From NCBI RefSeq assembly GCF_000230715.2, contig NC_019792.1, forward strand, positions 3,286,001 to 3,350,000: a stretch of 64,000 bases of DNA, written 5' to 3'. The first letter of the stretch is position 1. Every line of letters begins with the position of its first letter. Both the position numbers and the translations under genes were made by a program. The notes under the pieces were generated by a model that was not told the origin of the DNA, ran no database searches, and worked only from the letters and a program-made list of their open reading frames with translations. Positions 45,181 through 53,659 of this stretch are shown one piece after another. The stretch is from Natronobacterium gregoryi SP2. GTDB taxonomy: Archaea; Halobacteriota; Halobacteria; Halobacteriales; Natrialbaceae.

Positions 45181-47883
45181 ATGAGCGAACCCGAACCCGA
45201 GACACGGACGGACGTGCCGATCACCGGCGAGGAGCTGGTCGAGAGCTTTCCCAGGTATCACGACCCCGACGACGTTACCGTCCTCGAGTTGCCGGGTCGA
45301 GCAGCCCAAACAGTGCCCGCCGCGGAGGGCCTGCGTTCGGAACTCGCGGGGCCGCTCGCACACGACCTCTACACCCACCAGGCCGAGGCGCTCGAGGCAC
45401 TCACCGACGGCGAGAACGTCTGCGTCGCGACGAGTACGTCCTCGGGAAAAACTCGGATTTACGCCCTCCAGATCGCGAGGAACTACCTCGAGGCGCAAGC
45501 ACGCGGGATCGAGTCGACTGCGTATCTGCTCTATCCGACGAAGGCCCTCTCCCGTGATCAGGAAGGCGCGCTGAACGACCTGTTCGACGACCTCGGGCTC
45601 GAGATCACGGTGCGGGTCTACGACGGCGATACCGAACGCGGCGAGAACCGGCGACAGATCCGCGAGGAGGCCGACGTGATCATCACGAACTTCGCGGGCG
45701 TCAACACCTACCTGCACGATCACGACCGCTGGGCGCGTTTTCTCTCGGCCTGCGATCTGGTCGTCATCGACGAGTCCCACACCTACACCGGCGTCCACGG
45801 CATGCACGTTGCCTGGATCGTTCGGCGGCTAAAACGCGTCCTCGAGTACTACGACGCCGATCCTGGGTTCGTGCTCACGAGTGCGACGATCGGTAACCCC
45901 GGTGACCACTCCGCGGCGCTGATCGACGAACCCGTGACGGTCGTCGACGAGGACGGCTCGCCGCGGGGGCCGCGGGATCTGGTACTCTGGAACCCGCCGC
46001 CACGGGACCGAGAGCGAGAACACGACGAGCGCGACGAGTGGCGGGAGGAGAACACGGAACCGGACGAAGACGGTGCGACCACCACGGATGCCATCGCCGA
46101 ACGCGTCCCCGCCACCGTCGACGCCCCACGCGTGCTCTCGCATCTGACCTATCACAACGTCCAGACGCTGCTGTTTTCCCCCTCGAGAAAGCTCGCGGAA
46201 CTCTCGGTCAAGCGGGCGTCGAAACACCGCCACGACAACGCCAGCTACTACGTCAATCCGGATCGGGGAAGCGCGATCGAACCCTATCACGCCGGCCACT
46301 CCCGACAGAAACGCCACGGAACCGAACACCAGCTCCGGAACGGGCTGCTCGACGGCGTCGCCTCGACGACCGCCCTCGAGTTGGGCATCGACATCGGTGC
46401 GATGGACGCCACCGTGCAGTTAGGGTATCCCGGTCAGCGACAGTCGTTCTGGCAGCAGATTGGCCGCGCAGGTCGCGGCCGGAGTCGGGCGCTCTCCGCG
46501 CTTGTCGCCGAGCACCGCACCCTCGACCAGTACGTCGTCTCGAATCCCGACTACCTGCTCGAGAACGACGTCGAGGACGCGGTCGTCGACGTCGACAACG
46601 ACGCGGTTTTCGCCCAGCATCTGCGGTGTGCCGCGGATGAACTCGCCGTTGGCGAGACCGATGCCGGAACCTTCGCCGAGCGCGACCGCCTCAAGCGGGC
46701 GATCGAGATGTGGCGACGTGCCGGCCAGTTGCGGGGCTACCTCGAGACAGGCGTCTCCTACGTGGGGCCACCTCGGCCCCAGCAGTCCGTCTCGCTGTAC
46801 GCGACGACGGGCGAGGAGTACGAGGTCCGACTCGCGGAGGGCGTCGACGACGGACACGATCCGGAGATGGAACCGCTCGCGAAGGAACGCGTCCTGCGAG
46901 ACTTCCACGAGGGTGCGGTCCGCCTCCACCAGGGGAAACAGTACGAGGTCGTCGATGTCGATCACGACGCGCCACAGCCAACTGTAACACTGCAACCGAC
47001 GGACGTCGACTACTACACCCGCTCCCGGACCGACGTGACGGTGCTCGATGCCGTCTCCGAGCGCTCGCGGGAAGTTGGCGACTTTACCCTGCACTTCGGC
47101 CAGGGTCGGGTCCTCGTCTATCACGGCACCTACGACCAGGTCGCGATCCACGGCGGCCAGAAGCAGAAACAGGCGATTCCGACCGAGAACCCACCGCTTG
47201 CGATGGAGACGCAACTCTGCTGGCTCGAGGTGCCCCAGGAGGTCGAACGCGCGTTGATCGAGAAGTACCGCGACTTCTCGGTCCCGGAACTCGAGGACGG
47301 CTTCGCGGGGACGGCCCACCTCGGCTACGCCGGTGGACTCCACGCCGCCGAACACGCGACCATCGGTGTCGCGCCACTCGAGTTGATGGTCGACAAGCGG
47401 GATCTGGGCGGGCTGGCGACGCTGACGATCGACTCGCACCTCGACCAGGACGAGCCGACCGAGGACAAGGCCGGGTTCGGAACGCCAGCCGACGACGGCG
47501 ACACCCCGCAGAACATCGCAGCGGCCGAGGCGACCGTCCGCGAAATCGCAATGGGTCTCGAGCGACCACCGGCCAGCGGCTGGTTCATCTACGACGGCGT
47601 CGAGGGCGGCCTCGGATTCGCGCGAGCGATCTACGAGAACTTCGAGGCCGTCGCCCGCCGGGCGCGGCACCTCATCGCGGACTGTGACTGTGGCGATCCG
47701 GGTGGTTGTCCCGCCTGCGTAATGGACGACCAGTGTGGCAACGACAACCAGCCCCTGCACCGGGGTGCGGCTGTCGACGTTCTGGATCAACTGCTCGGCA
47801 ACGAAGATCGGAGCGCGCTCGAGGCACACCTGCCAGACGAGGAGTACGGTGGCGACCGACGACCGCCGCTGTTTTACGCCTGA
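45181..47883 (+). CDS. MrfA/YprA-like superfamily 2 helicase with DUF1998
   Basis: 900 residues. Q-motif and Walker A DLYTHQAEALEALTDG and ATSTSSGKTRIYALQ near 85; LLYPTKALSRDQEGALND; DEAH-type DESHTYTGVHGMHVAWIVRR near 197; LTSATIGNPGDH; helicase C motifs TALELGIDIGAMDATVQLG and FWQQIGRAGRGR near 420; C-terminal DUF1998 with a four-Cys cluster CDCGDPGGCPACVMDDQC near 838. This is the architecture of MrfA. The ATG at 45181 is used; the frame opens much earlier inside the nuclease gene. Forms a two-gene operon with the nuclease. Confidence 0.9.
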   Translation: MSEPEPETRTDVPITGEELVESFPRYHDPDDVTVLELPGRAAQTVPAAEGLRSELAGPLAHDLYTHQAEALEALTDGENVCVATSTSSGKTRIYALQIARNYLEAQARGIESTAYLLYPTKALSRDQEGALNDLFDDLGLEITVRVYDGDTERGENRRQIREEADVIITNFAGVNTYLHDHDRWARFLSACDLVVIDESHTYTGVHGMHVAWIVRRLKRVLEYYDADPGFVLTSATIGNPGDHSAALIDEPVTVVDEDGSPRGPRDLVLWNPPPRDREREHDERDEWREENTEPDEDGATTTDAIAERVPATVDAPRVLSHLTYHNVQTLLFSPSRKLAELSVKRASKHRHDNASYYVNPDRGSAIEPYHAGHSRQKRHGTEHQLRNGLLDGVASTTALELGIDIGAMDATVQLGYPGQRQSFWQQIGRAGRGRSRALSALVAEHRTLDQYVVSNPDYLLENDVEDAVVDVDNDAVFAQHLRCAADELAVGETDAGTFAERDRLKRAIEMWRRAGQLRGYLETGVSYVGPPRPQQSVSLYATTGEEYEVRLAEGVDDGHDPEMEPLAKERVLRDFHEGAVRLHQGKQYEVVDVDHDAPQPTVTLQPTDVDYYTRSRTDVTVLDAVSERSREVGDFTLHFGQGRVLVYHGTYDQVAIHGGQKQKQAIPTENPPLAMETQLCWLEVPQEVERALIEKYRDFSVPELEDGFAGTAHLGYAGGLHAAEHATIGVAPLELMVDKRDLGGLATLTIDSHLDQDEPTEDKAGFGTPADDGDTPQNIAAAEATVREIAMGLERPPASGWFIYDGVEGGLGFARAIYENFEAVARRARHLIADCDCGDPGGCPACVMDDQCGNDNQPLHRGAAVDVLDQLLGNEDRSALEAHLPDEEYGGDRRPPLFYA

Positions 47884-47896
47884 TCGAGGCGCTAAT

Positions 47897-47998
47897 GCCC
47901 CTTCCTCAGCGAGCGCCGAAGGCGCGAGCAGGGAGGGGATACAGCGTCCCCAGAAATCTTTGATTTCTGGTGTGCGAACGAGACGCTTCGCGTCTCGT
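47897..47998 (+). repeat. Three hairpins upstream of the TnpB element
   Basis: GCCCCTTCCTC..GGGAGGGGAT (47897-47939) has the form of an IS1341-type end hairpin. CCAGAAATC TTT GATTTCTGG (47950-47970) and ACGAGACGC TTC GCGTCTCGT (47978-47998) are perfect 9-bp stems with three-base loops. They may be the end of an older element or part of this one. Confidence 0.6.
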
Positions 47999-48092
47999 CA
48001 ACGCCGCACGAGTTTCTTGCACTTTTCTACAGCAGGCCCGCAGGCCCACGCTATCGACAGATTGATGAGTATCTACTTCGTAGATACACTCA

Positions 48093-48242
48093 ATGGATCG
48101 GTACGAGGTCGAAGGGCACGAAGTCCTCAAAGCCGAAGTCAAACCGACCGGAAACGGTGCGCACATCTACGTCCCGAAAGCGTGGACTGGCGCAACTGTC
48201 AAAGTCGTCCGTGTCACCGATCCAACCGACGAAGACGAGTAG
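48093..48242 (+). CDS. DUF2080 family transposase-associated protein
   Basis: 49 residues: MDRYEVEGHEVLKAEVKPTG then NGAHIYVPKAWTGATVKVVR. This is the small protein found next to tnpB in many haloarchaeal IS1341 elements. Swapped-hairpin AbrB-like strands are suggested by the sequence pattern. Three bases separate its stop from the tnpB start, so the two are co-transcribed. Role unknown; regulation of the element is a guess. Confidence 0.85.
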   Translation: MDRYEVEGHEVLKAEVKPTGNGAHIYVPKAWTGATVKVVRVTDPTDEDE

Positions 48243-48245
48243 ACT

Positions 48246-49535
48246 ATGCGCTACAACTACAGGTATCGGCTCAACCCAACTGACGAACTCCACGAACGGT
48301 TAGCGTGGACGGTCGATACTTGCCGACAAGTCTACAATCACTTCCTGCACCGACTCAACCGAGAGGACGGCACAACCGCCTACTCCGAGCAGTCGGTCCT
48401 TCCCGATCTCAAACGCGAGTGGACCGAGCTGAAGCAAGTCCATTCGAAGGTGTTGCAGAAGGTCGTACAGCGACTGTACGATAATCTCTCGACGCTGCAG
48501 GGGCGGAAGGACAACGGCTACCCCGTTGGCGAACTCAAGTGGAAAGGCCCGCAGGAATATTGTTCGATCAAGTACAGCCAAACCGGCTTCGAACTCAAAA
48601 ACACGAGTGGCCGTACTGTGCTTTCCCTTTCCAAAATCGGCGATATTCCGATGGTCTACCACCGCGACGTTCCCGACGACGCTACGATCAAAGAAATCGT
48701 CGTCAAGCAAGAACCAACCGGCGAGTGGTTTGCCGTCCTTGGGATCGAAACCGAGGACGAAGCACCAGAGAAACCCAAGAAAATCGAGGATTGTGCCGGG
48801 ATCGACGTGGGCATCCTGAAGTACGCTCACGACACCGACGGCACCGCTGTCGAACGTCCCGACTTGTCCGACGAACGCGACCGGTTGGAACGCGAGCAAC
48901 GCAAACTCTCACGGAAAGAACACGGATCGGCGAACTACCGCAAGCAACAGCGAGTCGTCGCCAAACGTCACGCCGACCTGCAACAGAAGCGCCAAGACTT
49001 CCTTCACAAACTCTCGAACCACTACGCTCGAGAGTACGACCTCGTTGCAGTCGAAGACCTCGACGCGAAGGGGCTGATGGAACTCCCGTCGAACAGCCGC
49101 AACCGTGCCGGAGCAGCGTGGGGGACATTTTTGCGGATGCTCGAGTACAAATGCGAACGCGAAGGAACGCATTTCGTGGCCGTCGATCCGGACGAGACGA
49201 CCAAAGAGTGCGCGGCCTGCGGTGCCGAGTCAGACAAGCCGTTGTGGGTCCGCGAACACTCCTGTCCTTCCTGTGGCTTCACGGCTGACAGAGACTGGAA
49301 CGCGGCCTACAACATCTTGGTGCGCGGACTAAAGCAAGTAGGGACGGGCTGTCCCGAATCAACGTCCTCAGAATCGAAAGATTCTGATGGGCTGCGAAAA
49401 TCGGCAGACGATTTTCGAACGCCTGCGGAGACTGCGCTCCCTACGGGAACCGATTCGGTTCCTGCAAAGCGCGTCGTGGAAACAGGAAGCCCCATCTGCT
49501 CACGGGCGCGAAGCGCCCGTTCGCATGGTCCGTGA
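48246..49535 (+). CDS. tnpB: RNA-guided endonuclease TnpB
   Basis: 429 residues. N-terminal HTH/WED region (MRYNYRYRLNPTDELHERLA), then the RuvC domain with Asp in GIDVGILKYAHDTDG near residue 190, Glu in LVAVEDLDAKGLME near 268 and Asp in TADRDWNAAYNILV near 344. The zinc finger CAACGAESD..CPSCGF sits between the last two. All catalytic residues are present. The C-terminal 70 residues are encoded by hairpin-rich DNA and are not part of the fold. TnpB nucleases cut DNA next to a target motif using an RNA made from the element's right end. Confidence 0.9.
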   Translation: MRYNYRYRLNPTDELHERLAWTVDTCRQVYNHFLHRLNREDGTTAYSEQSVLPDLKREWTELKQVHSKVLQKVVQRLYDNLSTLQGRKDNGYPVGELKWKGPQEYCSIKYSQTGFELKNTSGRTVLSLSKIGDIPMVYHRDVPDDATIKEIVVKQEPTGEWFAVLGIETEDEAPEKPKKIEDCAGIDVGILKYAHDTDGTAVERPDLSDERDRLEREQRKLSRKEHGSANYRKQQRVVAKRHADLQQKRQDFLHKLSNHYAREYDLVAVEDLDAKGLMELPSNSRNRAGAAWGTFLRMLEYKCEREGTHFVAVDPDETTKECAACGAESDKPLWVREHSCPSCGFTADRDWNAAYNILVRGLKQVGTGCPESTSSESKDSDGLRKSADDFRTPAETALPTGTDSVPAKRVVETGSPICSRARSARSHGP

Positions 49536-49603
49536 GACCTTCGGCCTCACGCTACCCTCAAGGAGCGAGCGGCGCAAGCCGCGAGCGAGTAGGGTGGGGA
49601 GGA
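49340..49603 (+). ncRNA. Predicted TnpB guide RNA (omega RNA/reRNA)
   Basis: Six stem-loops lie in about 230 bases: 49368-49387 (8 bp), 49395-49417 (9 bp), 49446-49462 (7 bp), 49502-49520 (8 bp), 49531-49551 (8 of 9 bp) and the double stem 49553-49600 with inner GCGGC GCAA GCCGC. Known TnpB guide RNAs overlap the 3' end of tnpB and end at the element's right border, with the guide taken from flanking DNA. The position fits; 5' end and processing are guesses. Confidence 0.5.
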
Positions 49604-49650
49604 GGTCACTGTGCTGATCGACTCGATTCCGTCGCCTAGCCAACACATAT

Positions 49651-50034
49651 TTAGCTGATATATCCCCACCCCAGTCCGAGAGGTTCCCATACGAGGTCGT
49701 TGCCACGGTGACGAACGGGCCACAGCAGATCGACAGCGCCCCAGACACGGCCGGGCGAGGACAGCCCACGCCGGACTCGAGCGCGAACGAATCGGCCCTC
49801 GACCTGGCGGACGGTATGCGAATCCTGCCGACGTATCGACCCCGCTGGCCTCGGAACGTGTCGAAAACGTTTCGGCTCCTCGTCGGCGAGCGTACGAAGA
49901 ATCTCCGTCCGGATCTCGTTGCCGAGCGCCTGAAACGCGTCGCTGGACGGCTCGACCGTCACTCCGTCCGGCTCGTCGGTCAGACAGAACGTCTGTCTCG
50001 GGACAGCTAAAAGCCCTCGCGTCGCGGTAGTATG
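49651..50034 (-). pseudogene. Broken winged-helix (ArsR-like) regulator
   Basis: The minus strand reads PSSDAFQALGNEIRTEILRT LADEEP in one frame, then EASGVDTSAGFAY in another, then RQVEGRFVRAR back in the first. In order these match the start, middle and wing of the haloarchaeal ArsR-like regulators with the form DAFxxLGNExR. At least two frameshifts separate the parts, so no normal protein is made. It lies 50 bp from the TnpB element. Confidence 0.7.
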
Positions 50035-50053
50035 CGACAACTGACCGCTGTCA

Positions 50054-50271
50054 CTACGGCTTTTCGTACTCGACCTCGAGTTGGTCGAAGAGGAACGACC
50101 AGGTGTCGAGTCGCTCCTCGACGATCATCCAGGTCGGTTTGCCGGTGCCGTGGCCGGTGTCACGGTTCGTCTTGCAGAGGAAGAGACTGCCCTCGGCGAT
50201 CGACTGCATGCGTGGGCCATCTTCCAGGCGTGAACGGGATGGACCCGCGTGTCGTCTTCGGCCGTTGTCAA
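50054..50271 (-). pseudogene. C-terminal remnant of a prolyl oligopeptidase
   Basis: TTAEDDTRVHPVHAWKMAH in one frame and GSLFLCKTNRDTGHGTGKPT, then EERLDTWSFLFDQLEVEYEK and a TAG in the next, match the end of S9A prolyl oligopeptidases, with the catalytic Asp and His regions. There is a frameshift near 50205. The rest of the gene is missing, cut off where the second TnpB element's end begins (50275). The host gene was probably disrupted by that insertion. Confidence 0.75.
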
Positions 50272-50274
50272 CTT

Positions 50275-50323
50275 CCCCACCCGACTTCGCTCAGTCTGAC
50301 GACTTCGCTCGTTGAGGGTGGGG
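50275..50323 (-). repeat. Right-end hairpin of the second TnpB element
   Basis: CCCCACCC and GGGTGGGG pair around two GAGCGA-type blocks, matching the end hairpins at 23631-23682 and 49553-49600 but inverted. It overlaps the end of the tnpB fragment and abuts the prolyl oligopeptidase remnant. Confidence 0.7.
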
Positions 50324-50767
50324 GTTGTCCGTGTCCTCGACCTCGAACCCGTCCGGGTGGACGGTAAATCCGCCACTCGGTGTCACCGTTCCAGAGTTCA
50401 GGGCAAGTTGACTGTTGCCCGTCCGCCGAGACGACTGTTGGCCTCGGCAGACGTACCGCATACCGATTTTCTTCGCCGCGTTGTAGTCTGCGTTCGCTTC
50501 TGACTCGCACTTCTGACAGCAAAAATCGTTTCGAGCCAGGCGATTCTCGTCGGCTGTGAAGCCACACTCGGCACACCGTTTCGACGTGTACGCTGAACCC
50601 ACCTGCTGCACCATGATACCGTTCGCTTCGGCTTTGTACTCGACTTGTTCGTACAGCGTTCGGAACGCCCACTTGTGGCCCCACGACGCACCCGTGCGGT
50701 CGGGGATGTGGGTCAGGTCTTCGAACGCGATCACAGCACACTCGTCTCGGAGTGTTTCGTCTACGAT
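50291..50767 (-). pseudogene. 5'-truncated tnpB, opposite orientation
   Basis: Starts in the second half of TnpB: IVDETLRDECAVIAFEDLTH carries the RuvC Glu, ASWGHKWAFRTLYEQVEYKA, then the zinc finger with CAECGFTADEN..CQKCESEAN and the last Asp in ADYNAAKKIG. The first RuvC Asp and the N-terminal half are absent. It is a different TnpB lineage from the intact copy, with different zinc-finger spacing. The DNA between 50768 and 50861 has no gene. Confidence 0.82.
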
Positions 50768-50861
50768 GGGCGGGGCTGCCGGAAACGGCTTCGGCGTCCG
50801 AGACCTGAGCGGCTAGCTCGATTCAGCGAGGGAATCCCCGCCGTTCACGGCGCGGAAGACG

Positions 50862-51830
50862 TCACGTCCAGGGCTCCGGATCGATCGCGTGGTCCGGTTT
50901 CTCTCCCGCGAGTGCCTGCTCGAGTTGGCGAGCGATCGTCCGGTTCAGATCGTCGTGAGCCTCGAGCGACTGCCACCCACTGTGGGGGGTGATGACGACG
51001 TTTTCGAGACCTCGGAGTGGCGTCTCCCCTGGGGGCTCTTCCTCGAGGACGTCGAGACCGGCGGCTGCGATTTCCCGGTTCTCCAGGGCCACTGCGAGGG
51101 CGTCTTCGTCGACGATGCCGCCGCGACCGACGTTCACGAGAACGGCGTGTTCGGCCATTTGTTCGAACGCGTCGGCGTCGACGAGTCCACGTGTTTCCTC
51201 GGTCAATGGCGCGTGGATCGAGACCGCGTCGGACGCCGCGAGTAGTTCCGGAAAGTCGACGAGTTGGCCGCCGTACTCCTCGACTACTTCCTCGTCGACG
51301 TACGGGTCGTAGACGAGCAGGTCGAGATCGAAGCCGTCGACGTGGTCGACGAGTCGACGAGCGATCCGGCCGAAGGAGACGAGCCCGAGGGTCGAACCGG
51401 TGACTCGCCGGACTGGACGCTCGGTCTCCCAGCTCCACTCACCGCGTCGAACGTCGCGGTCGGCGGCCGGAATCCGCCGTCGACACGCGAGGAGGAGACT
51501 CAACGCGTGGGTCGCGACCTCGTCAGTGCAGTAATCGGGGGCATTCGTAACGTGGACGTCGTGGTCTGCTGCCGCGCCAACGTCGACGTTGTCGAACCCG
51601 GTTCCAGCCCGAGCGATCAACTGCAGGCTGCCGGCCCCCTCGAGGGCGTTGGCGGTCACCGGCGTGTGGACGTCGACGACGAGTGCGTCGGCGTCGGCTG
51701 CGGCCTCGGCGACGGCCGCTTCGGTGTGTGTATCACGCACTTCGACGTCGACTCCTTTCGCTTCGAGCTCCGATCGCTGGAACTCGACGTCGACAAACGG
51801 CGTCTCGCTGATGATGACGTGTTCGTTCAT
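50862..51830 (-). CDS. D-2-hydroxyacid dehydrogenase, C-terminal-binding-protein type
   Basis: 322 residues. LIARAGTGFDNVDVGAAADH, APDYCTDEVATHALSLLLA, NAD site TLGLVSFGRIARRLVDHV, LVNVGRGGIVDEDALAVALE (catalytic Arg in the preceding HAPLTEETRG region) and the His in ITPHSGWQS. It reduces 2-oxo acids with NADH; substrate unknown. The AT-rich stretch 51831-51880, with TACAAAAATAG on the minus strand, is a likely promoter. Confidence 0.9.
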   Translation of the reverse strand: MNEHVIISETPFVDVEFQRSELEAKGVDVEVRDTHTEAAVAEAAADADALVVDVHTPVTANALEGAGSLQLIARAGTGFDNVDVGAAADHDVHVTNAPDYCTDEVATHALSLLLACRRRIPAADRDVRRGEWSWETERPVRRVTGSTLGLVSFGRIARRLVDHVDGFDLDLLVYDPYVDEEVVEEYGGQLVDFPELLAASDAVSIHAPLTEETRGLVDADAFEQMAEHAVLVNVGRGGIVDEDALAVALENREIAAAGLDVLEEEPPGETPLRGLENVVITPHSGWQSLEAHDDLNRTIARQLEQALAGEKPDHAIDPEPWT

Positions 51831-51996
51831 AATTCAATAGTTTACTATTTTTGTACTCTATATTTGAGCGCGCTCTTCTTTAACTGTCCGGTCTGTTTTC
51901 GGATACCCGCAACGACACCGATCGTATCCACGAACGTGGTCACTGATCGCGCCGAAAAGAACAACCTTTACAGGTTCGTGAGTGTCGCTAGCCACC

Positions 51997-53289
51997 ATGT
52001 CCGAGACGGTGCTCCTGATCGGTGGCGGCGGTCGAGAGCACGCCATTGCGCGTGCCCTGAAAGACAGCGACGACGACCTTTATGCCTGTGCCGGCAACCG
52101 AAACCCCGGTATCGACCGGATTGCCGACGGGTTCGAAACGCTCGAGACGACCGACCCCGACGCAGTCGTCGACTACGCCGAGTCAGTCGGCGCAACGATC
52201 GGCGTCGTCGGCCCTGAGTCACCGCTCGAAGCCGGCGTCGCAGACGCCCTCGAGGAGGCTGGCATCTACGCCTTCGGCCCCAAGGAAGAAGACGCCCGCA
52301 TCGAGACGGACAAGGCCTTCCAGCGGCGCTTCATGCAGGAAAACGACGTTCCGGGCTGTCCGGACTTCGAGACCTTCGACGACGTGGAGGCCGCCTGCGA
52401 GTTCATCGACGAGTACGACGGCGACCTTGCGATTAAGCCCGCCGGTCTCACTGGCGGCAAGGGCGTCAGAGTCATCGGCGACCAGGTCACCCCCGAGGAG
52501 GGGAAAGCGTACATCCGCGAGTCCGACTACGACCGGATCGTCCTCGAGGAACGGCTGATCGGCGAGGAGTTTACGATCCAGGCGTTCGTCGCCAACGAGA
52601 CGCTCGAAACCGCACCCGCCGTCCAGGACCACAAGCGCGCCTACGAAGGCGACGCCGGACCGAACACCGGCGGAATGGGCAGTTACTCCGACGCGACGAC
52701 CCACCTCCCGTTCATGACCGAAGCCGACTACGAGGCGGCCGTCTCGATCATCGAGGCGACCGTCGACGCCCTCGACGAGTATCGTGGCATCCTCTACGGT
52801 CAGTTCATGCTCACCGCCGACGGCCCGAAGGTCGTCGAGTTCAACGCCCGCTTTGGCGATCCCGAAGCGATGAACACGCTGCCCGTCCTCGAGACGGACT
52901 TCCTCGACGTGCTCACCGCCGCCCGCGACGGTGAACCGATTCCGAAACTCGAGTTCACCGACCGGGCGACGGTCTGCAAGTACGCTGTCCCCGAAGGATA
53001 CCCGACGGACCCTGCTGCGGGAGCGAAAGTCGAGGTCGACGAAGAGAGCGCCGGCGACGCCTTGCTTTACTACGCCAGTGTTGACGAACGCGACGACGGC
53101 ATCTACACGACGACTTCGCGTGCGTTCGCAGTCGTCGGTGTCGCGGATTCGATCACCGAGGCAGAAGAGATCGCCGAAGACGCGCTCGCGGTCGCCGGCG
53201 ACGAGGGACTGCACGTTCGCCACGACATCGGGACACCCGACCTCGTCCAGCAACGGATCGATCACGTGAACACCCTCCGCGACGAGTAG
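51997..53289 (+). CDS. purD: Phosphoribosylamine-glycine ligase
   Basis: 430 residues. MSETVLLIGGGGREHAIARA begins the preATP-grasp domain; the ATP-grasp core has AIKPAGLTGGKGVRVIGDQV, the GEEFTIQAFVANE strand and GGMGSYSDATTHLPF; metal ligands lie in KVVEFNARFGDPEAMNTLP. It makes glycinamide ribonucleotide, second step of purine synthesis. The ATG at 51997 is used since the fold starts there, 15 bases inside the longer frame. Confidence 0.96.
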   Translation: MSETVLLIGGGGREHAIARALKDSDDDLYACAGNRNPGIDRIADGFETLETTDPDAVVDYAESVGATIGVVGPESPLEAGVADALEEAGIYAFGPKEEDARIETDKAFQRRFMQENDVPGCPDFETFDDVEAACEFIDEYDGDLAIKPAGLTGGKGVRVIGDQVTPEEGKAYIRESDYDRIVLEERLIGEEFTIQAFVANETLETAPAVQDHKRAYEGDAGPNTGGMGSYSDATTHLPFMTEADYEAAVSIIEATVDALDEYRGILYGQFMLTADGPKVVEFNARFGDPEAMNTLPVLETDFLDVLTAARDGEPIPKLEFTDRATVCKYAVPEGYPTDPAAGAKVEVDEESAGDALLYYASVDERDDGIYTTTSRAFAVVGVADSITEAEEIAEDALAVAGDEGLHVRHDIGTPDLVQQRIDHVNTLRDE

Positions 53290-53596
53290 CTACTCCTCTG
53301 GATCGAAGAACTCGTCCGCCTCCTCGATCGACGACTCGAGGTCCGCCACGTCAATCGCCGGCCCCAGTTCGCCCCCGGCGACAGCATCGCCGCGCAGTTC
53401 GATATCCGTCACCGCCTCGAGTCCCTCGTTGCGGACCGCAGACGTGATCGAGTCGGCGTCGGACAGCGACCGCAGCGTTCGTTGCACGACGACGTAGCCC
53501 GCCAGTGCCACGCCACCCGAGGCGACCGCACATGGAACCGTATCGCTTGTAGCCGAACGTGACTGCCTTCTTGCCGACCGTGTAGACACCGAGCAT
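53290..53596 (-). pseudogene. Small conserved protein gene with a frameshift
   Basis: From ATG at 53596 the frame reads MLGVYTVGKKAVTFGYKRYG; the natural continuation VPCAVASGGVALAGYVVVQR and on to SIEEADEFFDPEE lies in the next frame. The switch is at about 53531-53536 where GGTTCCA lacks two bases or has one extra. Together they give about 100 residues with one membrane-like segment, next to purD. It is either a real mutation or a base-calling error. If translated from a later start the 3' part alone would be 85-99 residues. Confidence 0.7.
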
Positions 53597-53659
53597 CGTG
53601 GCTCGAGGGAGCGAGAGGATCGAAAAGAACAGTCAGCTTTCGTCCGACGACCCGGGCTG

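Larger units (their letters stand above)
48069..49600 (+). mobile_element. IS200/IS605-group element, IS1341 type (tnpB only)
   Basis: Carries a DUF2080 gene and a complete tnpB but no tnpA. The left limit is set at the hairpin GTATCTAC TTC GTAGATAC (48069-48087), the right limit at the double hairpin 49553-49600. Exact ends and the target site are not visible. Movement would need a TnpA supplied elsewhere. It sits directly after the helicase gene. Confidence 0.75.
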
